Shown here piece after piece: positions 26,607 through 34,937 of a stretch of 64,000 nt of DNA; position 1 is the first letter of the stretch, and every line of letters starts with the position of its first letter. The translations under genes and the position numbers were made by a program. The DNA comes from Marinifilum sp965230805. GTDB taxonomy: Bacteria > Bacteroidota > Bacteroidia > Bacteroidales > Marinifilaceae. Below the pieces are notes generated by a model. It was given only the letters and a program-made list of their open reading frames with translations. It did not search any database and was not told the origin of the DNA. The stretch spans positions 1,240,001 to 1,304,000 of the forward strand of contig NZ_OZ246019.1 in assembly GCF_965230805.1 (NCBI RefSeq). Direction: 5' to 3'.

Positions 26607-26801
26607 AAATAGATAAGAAATAATATTGCGTTACTGAAGTTTCTCTGTAGATAAAACGACCAATTTTAAAGAACAAGAGAGATGGACGGGTGAACGCACC
26701 AGGATATGGTGTGTTCTCTTGTTTCGTTGTACTTGTTCAAGGTGCTTGGTCGTACCTATCTACGGTATAATGGAATAGAGGACATGCCTCTTTTTATTTT
26801 T
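26607..26801 (+). ncRNA. Structured RNA (small RNA or regulatory leader) ending in a terminator
   Basis: Nested complementary segments form one long branched hairpin: P1 26645-26653 with 26757-26765 (one G-U), P2 26656-26663 with 26746-26753 (exact), P3 26671-26680 with 26715-26724 (one G-U) and P4 26694-26700 with 26708-26714 (one G-U, 7-nt loop). The sequence GCACC (26696-26700) could pair instead with GGTGC (26741-26745), so two states are possible. A terminator at 26777-26801 closes the unit. No ORF fits the segment. It is either a small RNA of about 190 nt or an attenuator/riboswitch-like leader of the following 386-codon gene. The 5' end is inferred from the promoter. I do not recognise the family. 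Confidence 0.65.
26777..26801 (+). terminator. Terminator of the structured RNA
   Basis: AGAGG-ACATG-CCTCT followed by TTTTATTTTT, a short stem with a strong U-tract, 26 bp before the next start codon. Confidence 0.65.
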
Positions 26802-26823
26802 GGTGGCGTACGTAAAGGCCACC
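26802..26823 (+). promoter_or_regulatory. Hairpin just ahead of the 386-residue gene
   Basis: GGTGGC (26802-26807) can pair with GCCACC (26818-26823) with a 10-nt loop. It ends 4 nt before the ATG at 26828, where it would sit over the ribosome landing area of a read-through transcript. Confidence 0.4.
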
Positions 26824-26827
26824 ACCT

Positions 26828-27988
26828 ATGAAATTAAACCCTGCAAGAAGCCACGAAAAGCTATCTCACTTATCAGAAGAACAAATAGAAGAACTCTGTC
26901 TACGATATGAAACTGGTGAAACAAACAAAAGCTTAATCAAAGAGTATAATATTGACATTTATGTTTCTGGATTAAATAAGCTTTTACCTTTAAAAATTAC
27001 AAAAGAAAAATGCATTTACTGTAAGAAACCATTATGGGCACAAAGATGCAAACCTAATTCTTATGCCAACGTTGCCTTTTGTTACGAATGTGGTCATAAT
27101 AACACAAGGTATTGTACTTGCGACAATTGCACCGAAACCAAGAGATTACAACAAGAAAAAAGAGTTCAAAATATCTTTAATTTAATTAAAAACAGGTTTG
27201 GAAGTGGTGAAAACAAGCGTTCTATTACCGAATTAAGCGATACAGAATTAATTTATTTATCATGTTTTGTAAGGTCTGCAGATACTGAAAGTAGCTATAA
27301 TAATATCAGCTTTCACAACAGCTCATTTAAGTTATCTCCAAATCGTTTTTTCGATAATGAAATTATTCATTTTCTTATTGATGCTTCATTAATATTTATG
27401 GTATCCCTACCACAGCATTATAACGAAATAATTAAAACAGATTCAGATCTGGATAAATTGGAATTATTTGCTTGTCATTATTCACTAAATATCAACGACC
27501 AACAACTAAATAAAGATGAAATTTTCAAATCATTTTACTATCCAAAACAGAATAATGTTTCAGAAGAAACTCTGAGGAAAATATGGATAAATATTGCAAA
27601 ACATGAATGCCTGGAGTACGTAATTACCATGGTTGAAGATATCAATATTAATTATTGGTTCACAGTAAAACATCTTGAGCACATTGAAGAAATTCTGTGT
27701 AATTTTTCAGTAAGTCAATTTTACTGCATGTATTATAGTTGTTTAAAATCAGCAACCTATAATCAAATTAAGAACCACTGGAGTAACCGAGAAACGTTAC
27801 ACAAAAGTGTAGTTTTTGCATTAAACCAGGCTGAAAGTGCAATTAATAACGGTTGGGAAATCCGGAAATACAATAGAAATACAGAACGCTCCACATTTAG
27901 TGATATTTTCTTTAACTTATTCTTGAAAATTGACAAATCCGGATTTTACGAATGCCCTACAACTTATCAAATTACAGACCAGTATTAG
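26828..27988 (+). CDS. Unknown 386-residue protein with cysteine-rich zinc-ribbon-like region
   Basis: Not recognised. Residues about 1-50 form an HTH-like opening (LSEEQIEELCLRYETGETNK). Residues about 60-100 hold a cysteine cluster: CIYC, a single C, CYEC, CTC, DNC, enough for one or two structural zinc sites. The remaining 280 residues are mostly helical with many aromatic residues and no known catalytic motif. The gene begins directly behind the structured RNA and its terminator, and is followed by two small genes on the same strand. It could be an RNA- or DNA-binding effector working with that RNA; this is inference from position. Confidence 0.65.
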   Translation: MKLNPARSHEKLSHLSEEQIEELCLRYETGETNKSLIKEYNIDIYVSGLNKLLPLKITKEKCIYCKKPLWAQRCKPNSYANVAFCYECGHNNTRYCTCDNCTETKRLQQEKRVQNIFNLIKNRFGSGENKRSITELSDTELIYLSCFVRSADTESSYNNISFHNSSFKLSPNRFFDNEIIHFLIDASLIFMVSLPQHYNEIIKTDSDLDKLELFACHYSLNINDQQLNKDEIFKSFYYPKQNNVSEETLRKIWINIAKHECLEYVITMVEDININYWFTVKHLEHIEEILCNFSVSQFYCMYYSCLKSATYNQIKNHWSNRETLHKSVVFALNQAESAINNGWEIRKYNRNTERSTFSDIFFNLFLKIDKSGFYECPTTYQITDQY

Positions 27989-27994
27989 ATTAAT

Positions 27995-28165
27995 ATGACC
28001 ATCATGATAACCAAACAGGAATACGAAAATGCATTGGAAAGAATTGAAGAATTACTTCCATTAATAAATGAAGAAATGCCACTTTCACATCCTTTAGTAG
28101 TAGAAATGGATAAGGCCTGTGACATTGTTGTTGAATATGAAGAAATTCATTTTCCGATTGAATAG
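27995..28165 (+). CDS. 56-residue protein resembling the N-terminal domain of HigA-type antitoxins
   Basis: Starting at the ATG at 27995 (or 28004) the frame encodes 56 residues with ITKQEYENALERIEELLPLI and ending VVEYEEIHFPIE. This strongly resembles the helical N-terminal part of HigA-like (COG5499-type) antitoxins, in which an HTH normally follows the HFPI motif. Here a TAG follows at once and there is no HTH downstream, so it is a stand-alone N-terminal domain or a truncated gene. It lies 6 bp after the 386-residue gene and 28 bp before the next gene. Confidence 0.6.
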   Translation: MTIMITKQEYENALERIEELLPLINEEMPLSHPLVVEMDKACDIVVEYEEIHFPIE

Positions 28166-28193
28166 AATTGTACAATAAAACAAACAACTGAAA

Positions 28194-28484
28194 ATGAAAA
28201 AAGGAAAAGATTATATTTTGATTCCTGAAATTCCCAATGAGGATCAGGAACCATTTCAGAAATGGCTTTGGGGAAAGACCAGACCTATAATTGAAGAAGA
28301 GGGGATTAACTCTATGAATTGCTGTTATAAATTAGACTATGAGAGGTGGAAATCATTTCACAAAACTCAAGAATATGGTTCTAAGAATATTCTCTGTGAT
28401 GGTGCAAATACCTCCTCTCATGTAAAAGGGGATAATACTGACAAGGAAATTAATAACGGAGATTCAATTGAAGAAGTAAAGTAG
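28194..28484 (+). CDS. Conserved-looking hypothetical 96-residue protein
   Basis: The core YILIPEIPNEDQEPFQKWLW and CCYKLDYERWKS resembles small proteins I associate with Bacteroidota mobile regions, but no function is known to me. It is acidic and soluble, with a disordered C-terminus. It is the last plus-strand gene in the run starting at the structured RNA and is convergent with the next gene, with only 3 bp between stop codons. Confidence 0.5.
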   Translation: MKKGKDYILIPEIPNEDQEPFQKWLWGKTRPIIEEEGINSMNCCYKLDYERWKSFHKTQEYGSKNILCDGANTSSHVKGDNTDKEINNGDSIEEVK

Positions 28485-28487
28485 TAT

Positions 28488-28916
28488 TTAAAGCTGCGAG
28501 AGCTCTCTTGTATCAACAAAATCAACCATCTCTAACATGCTCTGCAAAGACTCAAATGATGTAATATTTAATGTTTTTCTGTATAATACTCCATCATCGA
28601 TAAAACCTGCAGCCGATTCTGAAAGTAAAAAACTATTATTTTCCCTCTTTTGATAAAGATCTACTTCAATAATTTGAAGATAAGATCCTTTGTAAAAGAA
28701 GGAATCATCAGACCTTTCAAAGAATATTACCAACTCGTAATCGCTATCTGGATTTAAATCTTTTAATATTCGATAGAACTTAACCTGAGTTGGATAGTTC
28801 GCATTTGATTGCTCAACATATGTAAATCCTAAAGTATTGAATTTTTCTTGTAATTCTTCACTTTGATAGTCATTGAATTGATAATTGCTCATATTTTGAA
28901 AGTTTGGTTTATACAA
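28488..28916 (-). CDS. Hypothetical 142-residue protein
   Basis: Not recognised. The start may be the later Met at 28892 (MSNYQFNDYQ). It is an acidic alpha/beta protein without signal or membrane segments (for example YELVIFFERSDDSFFYKGS). It lies upstream-to-downstream after the partition genes on the same strand with a 70-bp gap, so it may be in their transcript. No motif suggests a role. Confidence 0.5.
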   Translation of the reverse strand: MYKPNFQNMSNYQFNDYQSEELQEKFNTLGFTYVEQSNANYPTQVKFYRILKDLNPDSDYELVIFFERSDDSFFYKGSYLQIIEVDLYQKRENNSFLLSESAAGFIDDGVLYRKTLNITSFESLQSMLEMVDFVDTRELSQL

Positions 28917-28986
28917 ATTTTACATCTTATTATGGGACTCCAACCGTTTTCTCAAATAAGTTTTCAACAAAAAATTCAATTAAGCT

Positions 28987-29262
28987 CTATTCCTTATTTT
29001 TATTGAAATCCGTGTATTTATCCAAAATCATTTCCAATTCTTCTTTCGACCTTGAAGCATAATACAATTCTAATGCATTCTTCAAAACCGCCTTAATTTG
29101 CTTTCTTTCCCACCAGGCGATAGCTTTAAGTTTTTCATGTTGATTCTTATCAATTACAAATGTTGCTCTATGACTTTCAGTCAATTGTTTTGAAATAGGT
29201 TCTTTTATATTTTTTTGACCTCCTAAAATCCCATCCAGGCCCGAGCTTAAATCCTTTGCCAT
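28987..29262 (-). CDS. Small RHH-like partition protein (ParB role)
   Basis: The 91-residue protein contains ATFVIDKNQHEKLKAIAWWE (about 33-52) followed by two helices (KQIKAVLKNALELYYA), the arrangement of a ribbon-helix-helix DNA-binding protein. Basic/glycine-rich N-terminal residues (SSGLDGILGG) are typical of plasmid ParB-like or ParG-like partners of ParA. It lies 82 bp behind parA on the same strand. It probably binds repeated centromere-like sites such as the TTAC[TC]SR clusters on either side of parA; binding is inferred. Confidence 0.65.
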   Translation of the reverse strand: MAKDLSSGLDGILGGQKNIKEPISKQLTESHRATFVIDKNQHEKLKAIAWWERKQIKAVLKNALELYYASRSKEELEMILDKYTDFNKNKE

Positions 29263-29280
29263 ATTACTATAATTTTTAGT

Positions 29281-29335
29281 TACCCGATAGTATGATATTA
29301 CCGAATAATACGAGAAATAAAATATTATTAAATAA
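29281..29335. promoter_or_regulatory. AT-rich repeat cluster between parA and the RHH gene
   Basis: Contains ACCCGATAGTATGATATTACCG and repeated ATTACCGAATAATACGAG-like elements similar to those at 26.05, 26.49 and 30.1 kb. It may be a partition site. The sequence has no coding potential. Confidence 0.4.
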
Positions 29336-29344
29336 TAATTGTAT

Positions 29345-30079
29345 TTACAAAATCAGTTCTTTTGAAAGATCCAAATAATCAGAAGCACCATTTGATTCAG
29401 GACTGTATGTGAATATATCCTGTCCATGAATTGGAGCTTCGGCCAAAGCAATATTATTTCTTATCTGCGTTTTAAAAAGTTTTGCACCAAAATGCTCACT
29501 TATAGTGGCTTTTACATCTCGATTCAATATTTTTCTATTATCAAATTGAGTCAGTAAGACACCACATAATTTTAGATTTGGATTCAATCTTGATGTTATT
29601 TTCTTTTCCACCTCTATCAATTTCCCAACACCTTTTAATGCCAAAAAATGAGCTTGCAATGGAATTAAGTATTCGTCCGCTGCTACTAAAGCATTAATGG
29701 TTAGCAATCCCATTGATGGTGGACAGTCAAGAAGAATAAAATCAAAGTCATCTGCAATTTGAGAAAGCAGTTCCTTCAGAATAAATTCTCGACCAGGTTC
29801 TGAAGCGAGCTCTAAATCTACAGCAGCCAAATCAACACAAGCTGGAATGACATACAAATTCTCTTTTACTTGAATCAACTCAAGTTTGGCATTTCCTCTT
29901 AAGGCATCATAAATTGACACTTTAAATTCACTTACTCCTTAAGATTGAGTTAGGTTAGCCTGAGGATCTAAATCACACAAGAGAATCTTTTTGTTTTGGA
30001 TAGCCAAAGCTGCTCCTAAATTAACTGTTGTAGTGGTCTTAGAGACACCTCCTTTATGATTTGAAATAGCAATAATCAT
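29345..30079 (-). pseudogene. parA: ParA-family ATPase interrupted by one in-frame stop
   Basis: The minus strand from the ATG at 30079 reads MIIAISNHKGGVSKTTTTVN, a classic ParA deviant Walker A, continuing to DLDPQANLTQS at codon 46. Codon 47 is TAA (29939-29941) where the family has Leu (QSLGVS). The same frame then continues GVSEFKV and IYDALRG to the end at 29345, including DFILLDCPPSMG (Walker B). A single T-to-A change (TTA to TAA) explains it. The downstream part could restart at the GTG at 29920, but would lack the P-loop. Total length, 244 codons, is normal for ParA. It is either recently inactivated, read through, or a sequencing error. Confidence 0.85.
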
Positions 30080-30095
30080 ATTACATGTATTTTTT

Positions 30096-30135
30096 ATATT
30101 ACTTATATTCTCGATTAATCCGATATTATTTACTC
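30096..30135. promoter_or_regulatory. AT-rich repeat cluster upstream of parA
   Basis: ATATTACTTATATTCTCG followed by ATTAATCCGATATTATTTAC, spanning the gap between relaxase and parA, resembles the other half-site clusters. Possible parA operator or partition site. Confidence 0.4.
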
Positions 30136-30143
30136 ACATAAGA

Positions 30144-31532
30144 TTAGCTGTATAATCTTTTTCGTTTTTTCTTCTTCTTAAAGAATAGGTCATCATCATC
30201 AGATGGAGATTCATTAACACTTCCCAATATTCCTTTTATGGAATTAAATACTGGCGTTATAAAATCGCTTTGTGAAAATGAAGAATAAACAGGCTCTCTA
30301 TTATCAGCACCATCTAACTGGAGAACAAATAAGTTTAGATCTTCGCCAATATCTATTCCTTGTTTTAGTGAATAATTTAATCGGTTTAAACCTCTTAGTA
30401 CACTACCATTAAAACCTCTTTGCTTCGCTGCATCTATTAATTTCAATGGATCAAGTCTAATGTATCTTTCTGGCTTTTTAGAATTCAACATTTGTACGTA
30501 GTTTAACAACCTGTCCTCCTTTATAGAATTTGGTAATTCTTTGTAAGGCTTATTTAAAAAATCAACGTAATTAAGAACAAAACCGGTTACATCTCTTTCA
30601 AGTGCTCTTCCCTGTTTTATTCTTTGATTTAGATTTAAAAGAGACCTGTGAATATCTCCGTTCCAGTTGAGCTGCTTTGCTTTATCCAAAATTTGATTCT
30701 TATCAAGAGGATACCTTTCTTCTTTATAACCAAATTGAATAAAATTGATCAGCTTTAATAACTTTTTCTCTTTTTCAGCATCAGTTAGCTGATAGTACTT
30801 TTTATTAGAAATTCTTTTAGATTCTGATGTCGCAATATGATTATATTTTACATTAGAATCTCCATTTTTAATTTCGTCTTGATATTTATAAGTTTGCTCT
30901 TCTGGACGATTGTATTGAAACATTTCATCAAACAATTTCTCACAACCGATAATGAATCGTTCTCTATTAAACCCACCTCTTACTGCACCCGACTTTGTAG
31001 ATCGATGATTGGTTTTCGGTGATAATTTCAGTTTATTATCCACCGATTTTCTCCCCACTATAAAATGAACATGAGTGTTTAACTCTGGCTTGATATCTCC
31101 AACTTTGTTTTTCCCCTCAATTACCTCCTGATCTGTTCCTTTATAATATCTATTGTCTTCTAACTTTCCGAACCAATTGATATTATCAATGGTTAAGCCT
31201 TCCTTACTAAAATTGGCTGCATAAAGCTTAAATACTTCACGGACGTAATTCTTAATTTTTGCTTTATCGTTATTGAGAAAAGCCAGTTCTTCTTGTGAGA
31301 AGTTAATTGAACCCGAGTAAAACTTTGCATCATTTTTCCCTAGCCCTTTTTTACGAGAATCAATTTCTGTTTTTACAACATGACCAGGCACCATATCGTT
31401 CCGTTGATTAAAAAAGAACTCTTTATCTATCCCTTTATCTTGATCTTCTTTTTCCAGGTACGTAACCATTGGAGAGCAACTAGAAGTGTTCGTCGCCGAT
31501 CCACTGGGGCTATCAAATTTAATAACTGCCAT
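30144..31532 (-). CDS. Relaxase/mobilization protein (DUF5712-like)
   Basis: About 462 residues from the ATG at 31532 (MAVIKFDSPSGSATNTSSCS); three extra codons are possible. The region near residue 150, ELNTHVHFIVGRKS, is the histidine-rich metal-binding motif of MOB relaxases, and FNRERFIIGCEKLFDEMF follows. Later parts contain two similar helical blocks (LNWNGDIHRSLLNLNQRIKQ and RGFNGSVLRGLNRLNYSLKQ). The family is common on Bacteroidota plasmids and IMEs. It nicks oriT and leads the strand into a recipient. It overlaps the BfmA/BtgA-like gene by 14 bp, confirming a mobilization operon. Confidence 0.82.
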   Translation of the reverse strand: MAVIKFDSPSGSATNTSSCSPMVTYLEKEDQDKGIDKEFFFNQRNDMVPGHVVKTEIDSRKKGLGKNDAKFYSGSINFSQEELAFLNNDKAKIKNYVREVFKLYAANFSKEGLTIDNINWFGKLEDNRYYKGTDQEVIEGKNKVGDIKPELNTHVHFIVGRKSVDNKLKLSPKTNHRSTKSGAVRGGFNRERFIIGCEKLFDEMFQYNRPEEQTYKYQDEIKNGDSNVKYNHIATSESKRISNKKYYQLTDAEKEKKLLKLINFIQFGYKEERYPLDKNQILDKAKQLNWNGDIHRSLLNLNQRIKQGRALERDVTGFVLNYVDFLNKPYKELPNSIKEDRLLNYVQMLNSKKPERYIRLDPLKLIDAAKQRGFNGSVLRGLNRLNYSLKQGIDIGEDLNLFVLQLDGADNREPVYSSFSQSDFITPVFNSIKGILGSVNESPSDDDDLFFKKKKKRKRLYS

Positions 31533-32100
31533 ATTTCTCAATTATTTGTTTACAATGCTCCATATCCTCTTTTCGATACGACACTGTACCTCGATTCATA
31601 ATTAACTGAGAAATTGCCATGACAACAATCGACAACTTCTCTAATTTTTTTTCAGTATTTTTTCTTTCGCTATCTTCAATCTTTTTCCGATCAATAGAAA
31701 ACTGCAATTGCTTATTGACACCATCACGAAGACTATTTATTACCCCACTTAATTTTTCTCCTAGTTCAACATAGGCTTTATTGTAATCTTTTCGGCTCAA
31801 TGATTGACCAATCATATCTCCAAGTCTACGCTCCAGAATTATCATGTCATTTAGGATAGGATCAAGCTTCTTCTCTTCTTGTGTTCTGATAAAACGAACC
31901 ACCTGGTCGACTCTTTTGGTAAGTTTTTTAATCTCTTCGGAAGGAGATAAATATGGCTCCAGTGGACTTATTCCTGATTTAGAAAAGTAGTCAATACACG
32001 CATTGATAAAATCTACTTGTGAGACTCCATTTTTCTTAGCTAGCTTTTTAAGCATATCTCTCTGTGGTAATCCAATATTAGTTGTAGTTAATGAACTCAT
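31519..32100 (-). CDS. BfmA/BtgA-type mobilization protein
   Basis: In this 193-residue protein the N-terminus resembles an RHH/HTH DNA-binding segment (LPQRDMLKKLAKKNGVSQVD), followed by long charged coiled-coil helices. This matches the accessory mobilization proteins named BfmA/BtgA in Bacteroides transposons and plasmids, which act with the relaxase at oriT. The gene overlaps the relaxase start, so the two are cotranscribed. The 158-bp gap upstream (32101-32258) is the most probable oriT region, but I could not identify a nick site. Confidence 0.78.
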   Translation of the reverse strand: MSSLTTTNIGLPQRDMLKKLAKKNGVSQVDFINACIDYFSKSGISPLEPYLSPSEEIKKLTKRVDQVVRFIRTQEEKKLDPILNDMIILERRLGDMIGQSLSRKDYNKAYVELGEKLSGVINSLRDGVNKQLQFSIDRKKIEDSERKNTEKKLEKLSIVVMAISQLIMNRGTVSYRKEDMEHCKQIIEKYGSY

Positions 32101-32231
32101 AATATATTGTCACATTAAAATTATTACTGATTTACTGTAGGTTATGAAGTTTTCAATATCACAACAAGCACCTTGTAATACATAGCTCCTTTTTCACATC
32201 AGTGAGAACCAACTCTTTACAGAATGTACAA

Positions 32232-32258
32232 GTCTAAAAACAGGACTTTGTCCCGTTT
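32232..32258 (-). terminator. Terminator of the primase-helicase gene
   Basis: Stem 32238-32246 with 32250-32258 (AAACGGGAC/GTCCTGTTT on the minus strand, one G-U) is followed by TTTTTAG. It abuts the stop codon at 32259. Confidence 0.6.
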
Positions 32259-34517
32259 CTACTTGCTTTTCTTAACTTCAATATTTCCTTTCTTCTGAAT
32301 TATATAATACTCCCTAGAATTCGATCTATGATCCTTACCATTCTTCGCTGGATTAAATGCATAATTTCGGAGTTCGCAATACAATTTCAATTTTACTTTT
32401 GATTCCCTACTTCCTATCTCCTTCCCATTCGATTCAGAAACATAATTTTCAAAGGAGGCCTCAAATTCTACTCTATAAATGCGTTCTCCAAATTCGTATA
32501 ATTCGAAAAATTCATCTGCCCACTCCAAAAAGTCTTCTCCAATTTTATCCTTCATAAGTTTAATTTTAACATCAGGGACCTTTGCTTCAATTAGTCCATA
32601 TTCTAGATAAGTCTTGAGGCATTGCATCATTAAGTTGTAAAACTTATTTCGCTGAGCATATGGTTCTTGATTAGAAAAAAAATCATAACCAAATTCTGAA
32701 GCAGGCGTTATTCTTTTATGATCATAGTAATCTGAAAAATAAATCCCAAAGGCTCTCCGATCCTTTGACTTATGAGATAAATCAAAGAAATCATTCGTAG
32801 ACAGATAAAATTTAATTGACTGATCTTCTGGAAGAATTCTCGCATCATGATAACGATTTCTTAAGTTAAAGCGACCAGTTATTTTTGCAAACAAATCTTC
32901 GAGATTGAATCCTTTAGGCACATCATCTATAACAATAAGTCTTGTTTTATCTGTTACCCGGCTAAAACCAGTATCCTTCTTAACAAGTTGTTTATCTTTT
33001 CCATCAAATTCTTCTGTTGAAATCATACGACTTAAAGCCGTACCTAAAATGGATTTCCCTGTTCCTCCATCAGCTCGCTTAGAAAACAAACTACTATAAT
33101 CGAATGCAATAACAGCTCGACTCTTACTTTTCACTAGGTAAGTATGAAAAAGATACCCTAAAGCAGTAATCTTTGAAATCATATGTAGATTCTCTTCAGT
33201 TATCATATCTACAGTTTTATAACTTTCAGCATGATATATACTACTTGTATTTTTCAGATATCTTAGAAAATCACAACTATTATCCATAATGTTGATATGA
33301 AATCCTGATGGGCTTTTACTGATTTGATAATAATCTTTTTCTATGATGGGGAGAAAGGGAATCTCATGATTTCTCCAAATATAATTTTGAAAATTATCCA
33401 ACTTATAATCTTGGATTTGATCTTTTGTTACTTTTAAGAATTTACCCTTAAACAAAAATATCTGAGAATGAGGAAAGCCATTATCAAACTCCAACTCCCT
33501 CTTTGAATCAATCAAGCTGACAAGTTTTTTATCTGAAAATGATCGTAAACCATTAATAACTACATCTAAGATATCTTCATTTCCATATTCTTTACTGACA
33601 ATACGAAGTAACTTTTGTACGAATCCTATTGAAATCTCTTCAATCCATGGATTATTAATCTTGATTAGCGTTGGTTTATTGTCATTAAACCTATATTCAA
33701 AAATCCCATTAGAGGTAAGAAACTTTGAGATTCGACCTGGTAAAAACTTATATCTTATCTCATTATTTTTAAGTTTCTTTACTGACCAAAACTCATGTTC
33801 TTTTTTTAAAACAATATGGTTTGAAAATAAAAATGCCTTATCAATCAAAGAGTCATAATCACTACTTGTATAATGCCTAAAATAATCTGTAACACTTGAG
33901 GCTGCAACCTTAGAATATGCATTTTTATTGAACAGTAAATCATTTGGGAGAAGAATCTGCTTGATAAAATCATACTTATTCCATAACTTTTCAACCTCAC
34001 TTTTAGCATTTTTATCTGACCCAAAACTCACATATAATTCCTTCGACTTAAATATCAATTCGCTAATAATTTCTTCAGGTATTTCTGATAAGTCACATTC
34101 AAAACAAATAGCATGATAACCTGATTTTTGCAAATTGATAACATCTCTTTCATCTGAAGTAATTATTAATTCCTTAACTTTTCTGTTAGATCTGAAGTTA
34201 TAACCAAAAGAAGAAAACTGATTATTACTGAAACAGTGGTAAATTCCTTTTTGAGGTATAATCACCTTCATTAAAGTATCATTATTGATAATTCCATATA
34301 TGAAATTGTCCTCTGTTGCAGTATGATCGGAATAATAAGAAAGAGAGCAAATGTTATATCTCCTAAGGTCATCTTCAGTTATTCCTTTTCCCCAATATTC
34401 TAATTCTGATATAGTAAAATCCTTTACTTCGTATAAACGACCATTCGATCGACTCCTATTTTCTATTGACGAGCATCTTGATTCATCATTATCCAAACTA
34501 TTTCGATCAAACTGCAT
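32259..34517 (-). CDS. Primase-helicase-like replication protein (SF3/D5-type)
   Basis: In this 752-residue protein residues about 100-190 include ELIITSDERDVINLQKSGYH and IICFEC-like strands, resembling a Toprim-type or primase-associated fold. The ATPase core is near 480: GGTGKSILGTALS (Walker A), RLIVIDDVPKGFN (Walker B) and KFYLSTNDFFDLS (sensor). This SF3-like helicase layout (DUF5906-type) is common in integrative elements, where it replicates the excised circle. It sits between the excisionase-like gene (4-bp gap) and the mobilization genes. Confidence 0.8.
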   Translation of the reverse strand: MQFDRNSLDNDESRCSSIENRSRSNGRLYEVKDFTISELEYWGKGITEDDLRRYNICSLSYYSDHTATEDNFIYGIINNDTLMKVIIPQKGIYHCFSNNQFSSFGYNFRSNRKVKELIITSDERDVINLQKSGYHAICFECDLSEIPEEIISELIFKSKELYVSFGSDKNAKSEVEKLWNKYDFIKQILLPNDLLFNKNAYSKVAASSVTDYFRHYTSSDYDSLIDKAFLFSNHIVLKKEHEFWSVKKLKNNEIRYKFLPGRISKFLTSNGIFEYRFNDNKPTLIKINNPWIEEISIGFVQKLLRIVSKEYGNEDILDVVINGLRSFSDKKLVSLIDSKRELEFDNGFPHSQIFLFKGKFLKVTKDQIQDYKLDNFQNYIWRNHEIPFLPIIEKDYYQISKSPSGFHINIMDNSCDFLRYLKNTSSIYHAESYKTVDMITEENLHMISKITALGYLFHTYLVKSKSRAVIAFDYSSLFSKRADGGTGKSILGTALSRMISTEEFDGKDKQLVKKDTGFSRVTDKTRLIVIDDVPKGFNLEDLFAKITGRFNLRNRYHDARILPEDQSIKFYLSTNDFFDLSHKSKDRRAFGIYFSDYYDHKRITPASEFGYDFFSNQEPYAQRNKFYNLMMQCLKTYLEYGLIEAKVPDVKIKLMKDKIGEDFLEWADEFFELYEFGERIYRVEFEASFENYVSESNGKEIGSRESKVKLKLYCELRNYAFNPAKNGKDHRSNSREYYIIQKKGNIEVKKSK

Positions 34518-34521
34518 ACTA

Positions 34522-34779
34522 TTATAGATTTAGATAATCACTCAAAGCTTTCTCAGATATTTTACCATCAGGTCTTAATTTTATTAATCCTTTGTATATC
34601 AGCTTCTGTAATGTATTGTAACTAATCTCTAATCTTTTAGCTGCCTCTTTTTTTGTGAAAAATAAAATCTCCTTTTCTTTAACCAGTTTGATTCGGTCAT
34701 ATTTTTCCAAGCTATCAAGGATCAAGTTTTCCAGTTCAATTGGAGTAAGTTGGACAAGTTTCACTTCTTTTAAATCCAT
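34522..34779 (-). CDS. Excisionase-like MerR-type HTH protein
   Basis: In this 85-residue protein the stretch FFTKKEAAKRLEISYNTLQK, with LIYKGLIKLRPDGKISEKAL, is the HTH_17/excisionase pattern common next to replication genes of Bacteroidota integrative elements. It may act as the Xis cofactor for the integrase and/or as a regulator of the primase operon, which follows after 4 bp. It diverges from the HTH regulator at 34938. Confidence 0.8.
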   Translation of the reverse strand: MDLKEVKLVQLTPIELENLILDSLEKYDRIKLVKEKEILFFTKKEAAKRLEISYNTLQKLIYKGLIKLRPDGKISEKALSDYLNL

Positions 34780-34937
34780 ATCAGTATTATTTTATAACTT
34801 TGAATATTTTAAAAATTCATGCAGAAATATGAAATGTTTTTATTTCTGTGTCATATTTTTATGACACAATTTTAAATATTATTTCTTCTTTCTCAAAAGA
34901 TTTTTTGACATTTGTTATAAAATTCCGAAAGTTCACT

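Noticed and set aside
26645..26765. Retron msr-msd-like RNA with terminal inverted repeats
   Set aside because: No reverse transcriptase gene or RT motif is present nearby; the next protein has no palm-domain signature.
28002..28187. 61-codon minus-strand ORF
   Set aside because: Antisense to the 56-residue HigA-like frame at 27995-28165, which has a recognisable domain.
32101..32258. oriT
   Set aside because: Right position upstream of the mobilization genes, but I could not find a convincing nick site, so it is only mentioned as a possibility.
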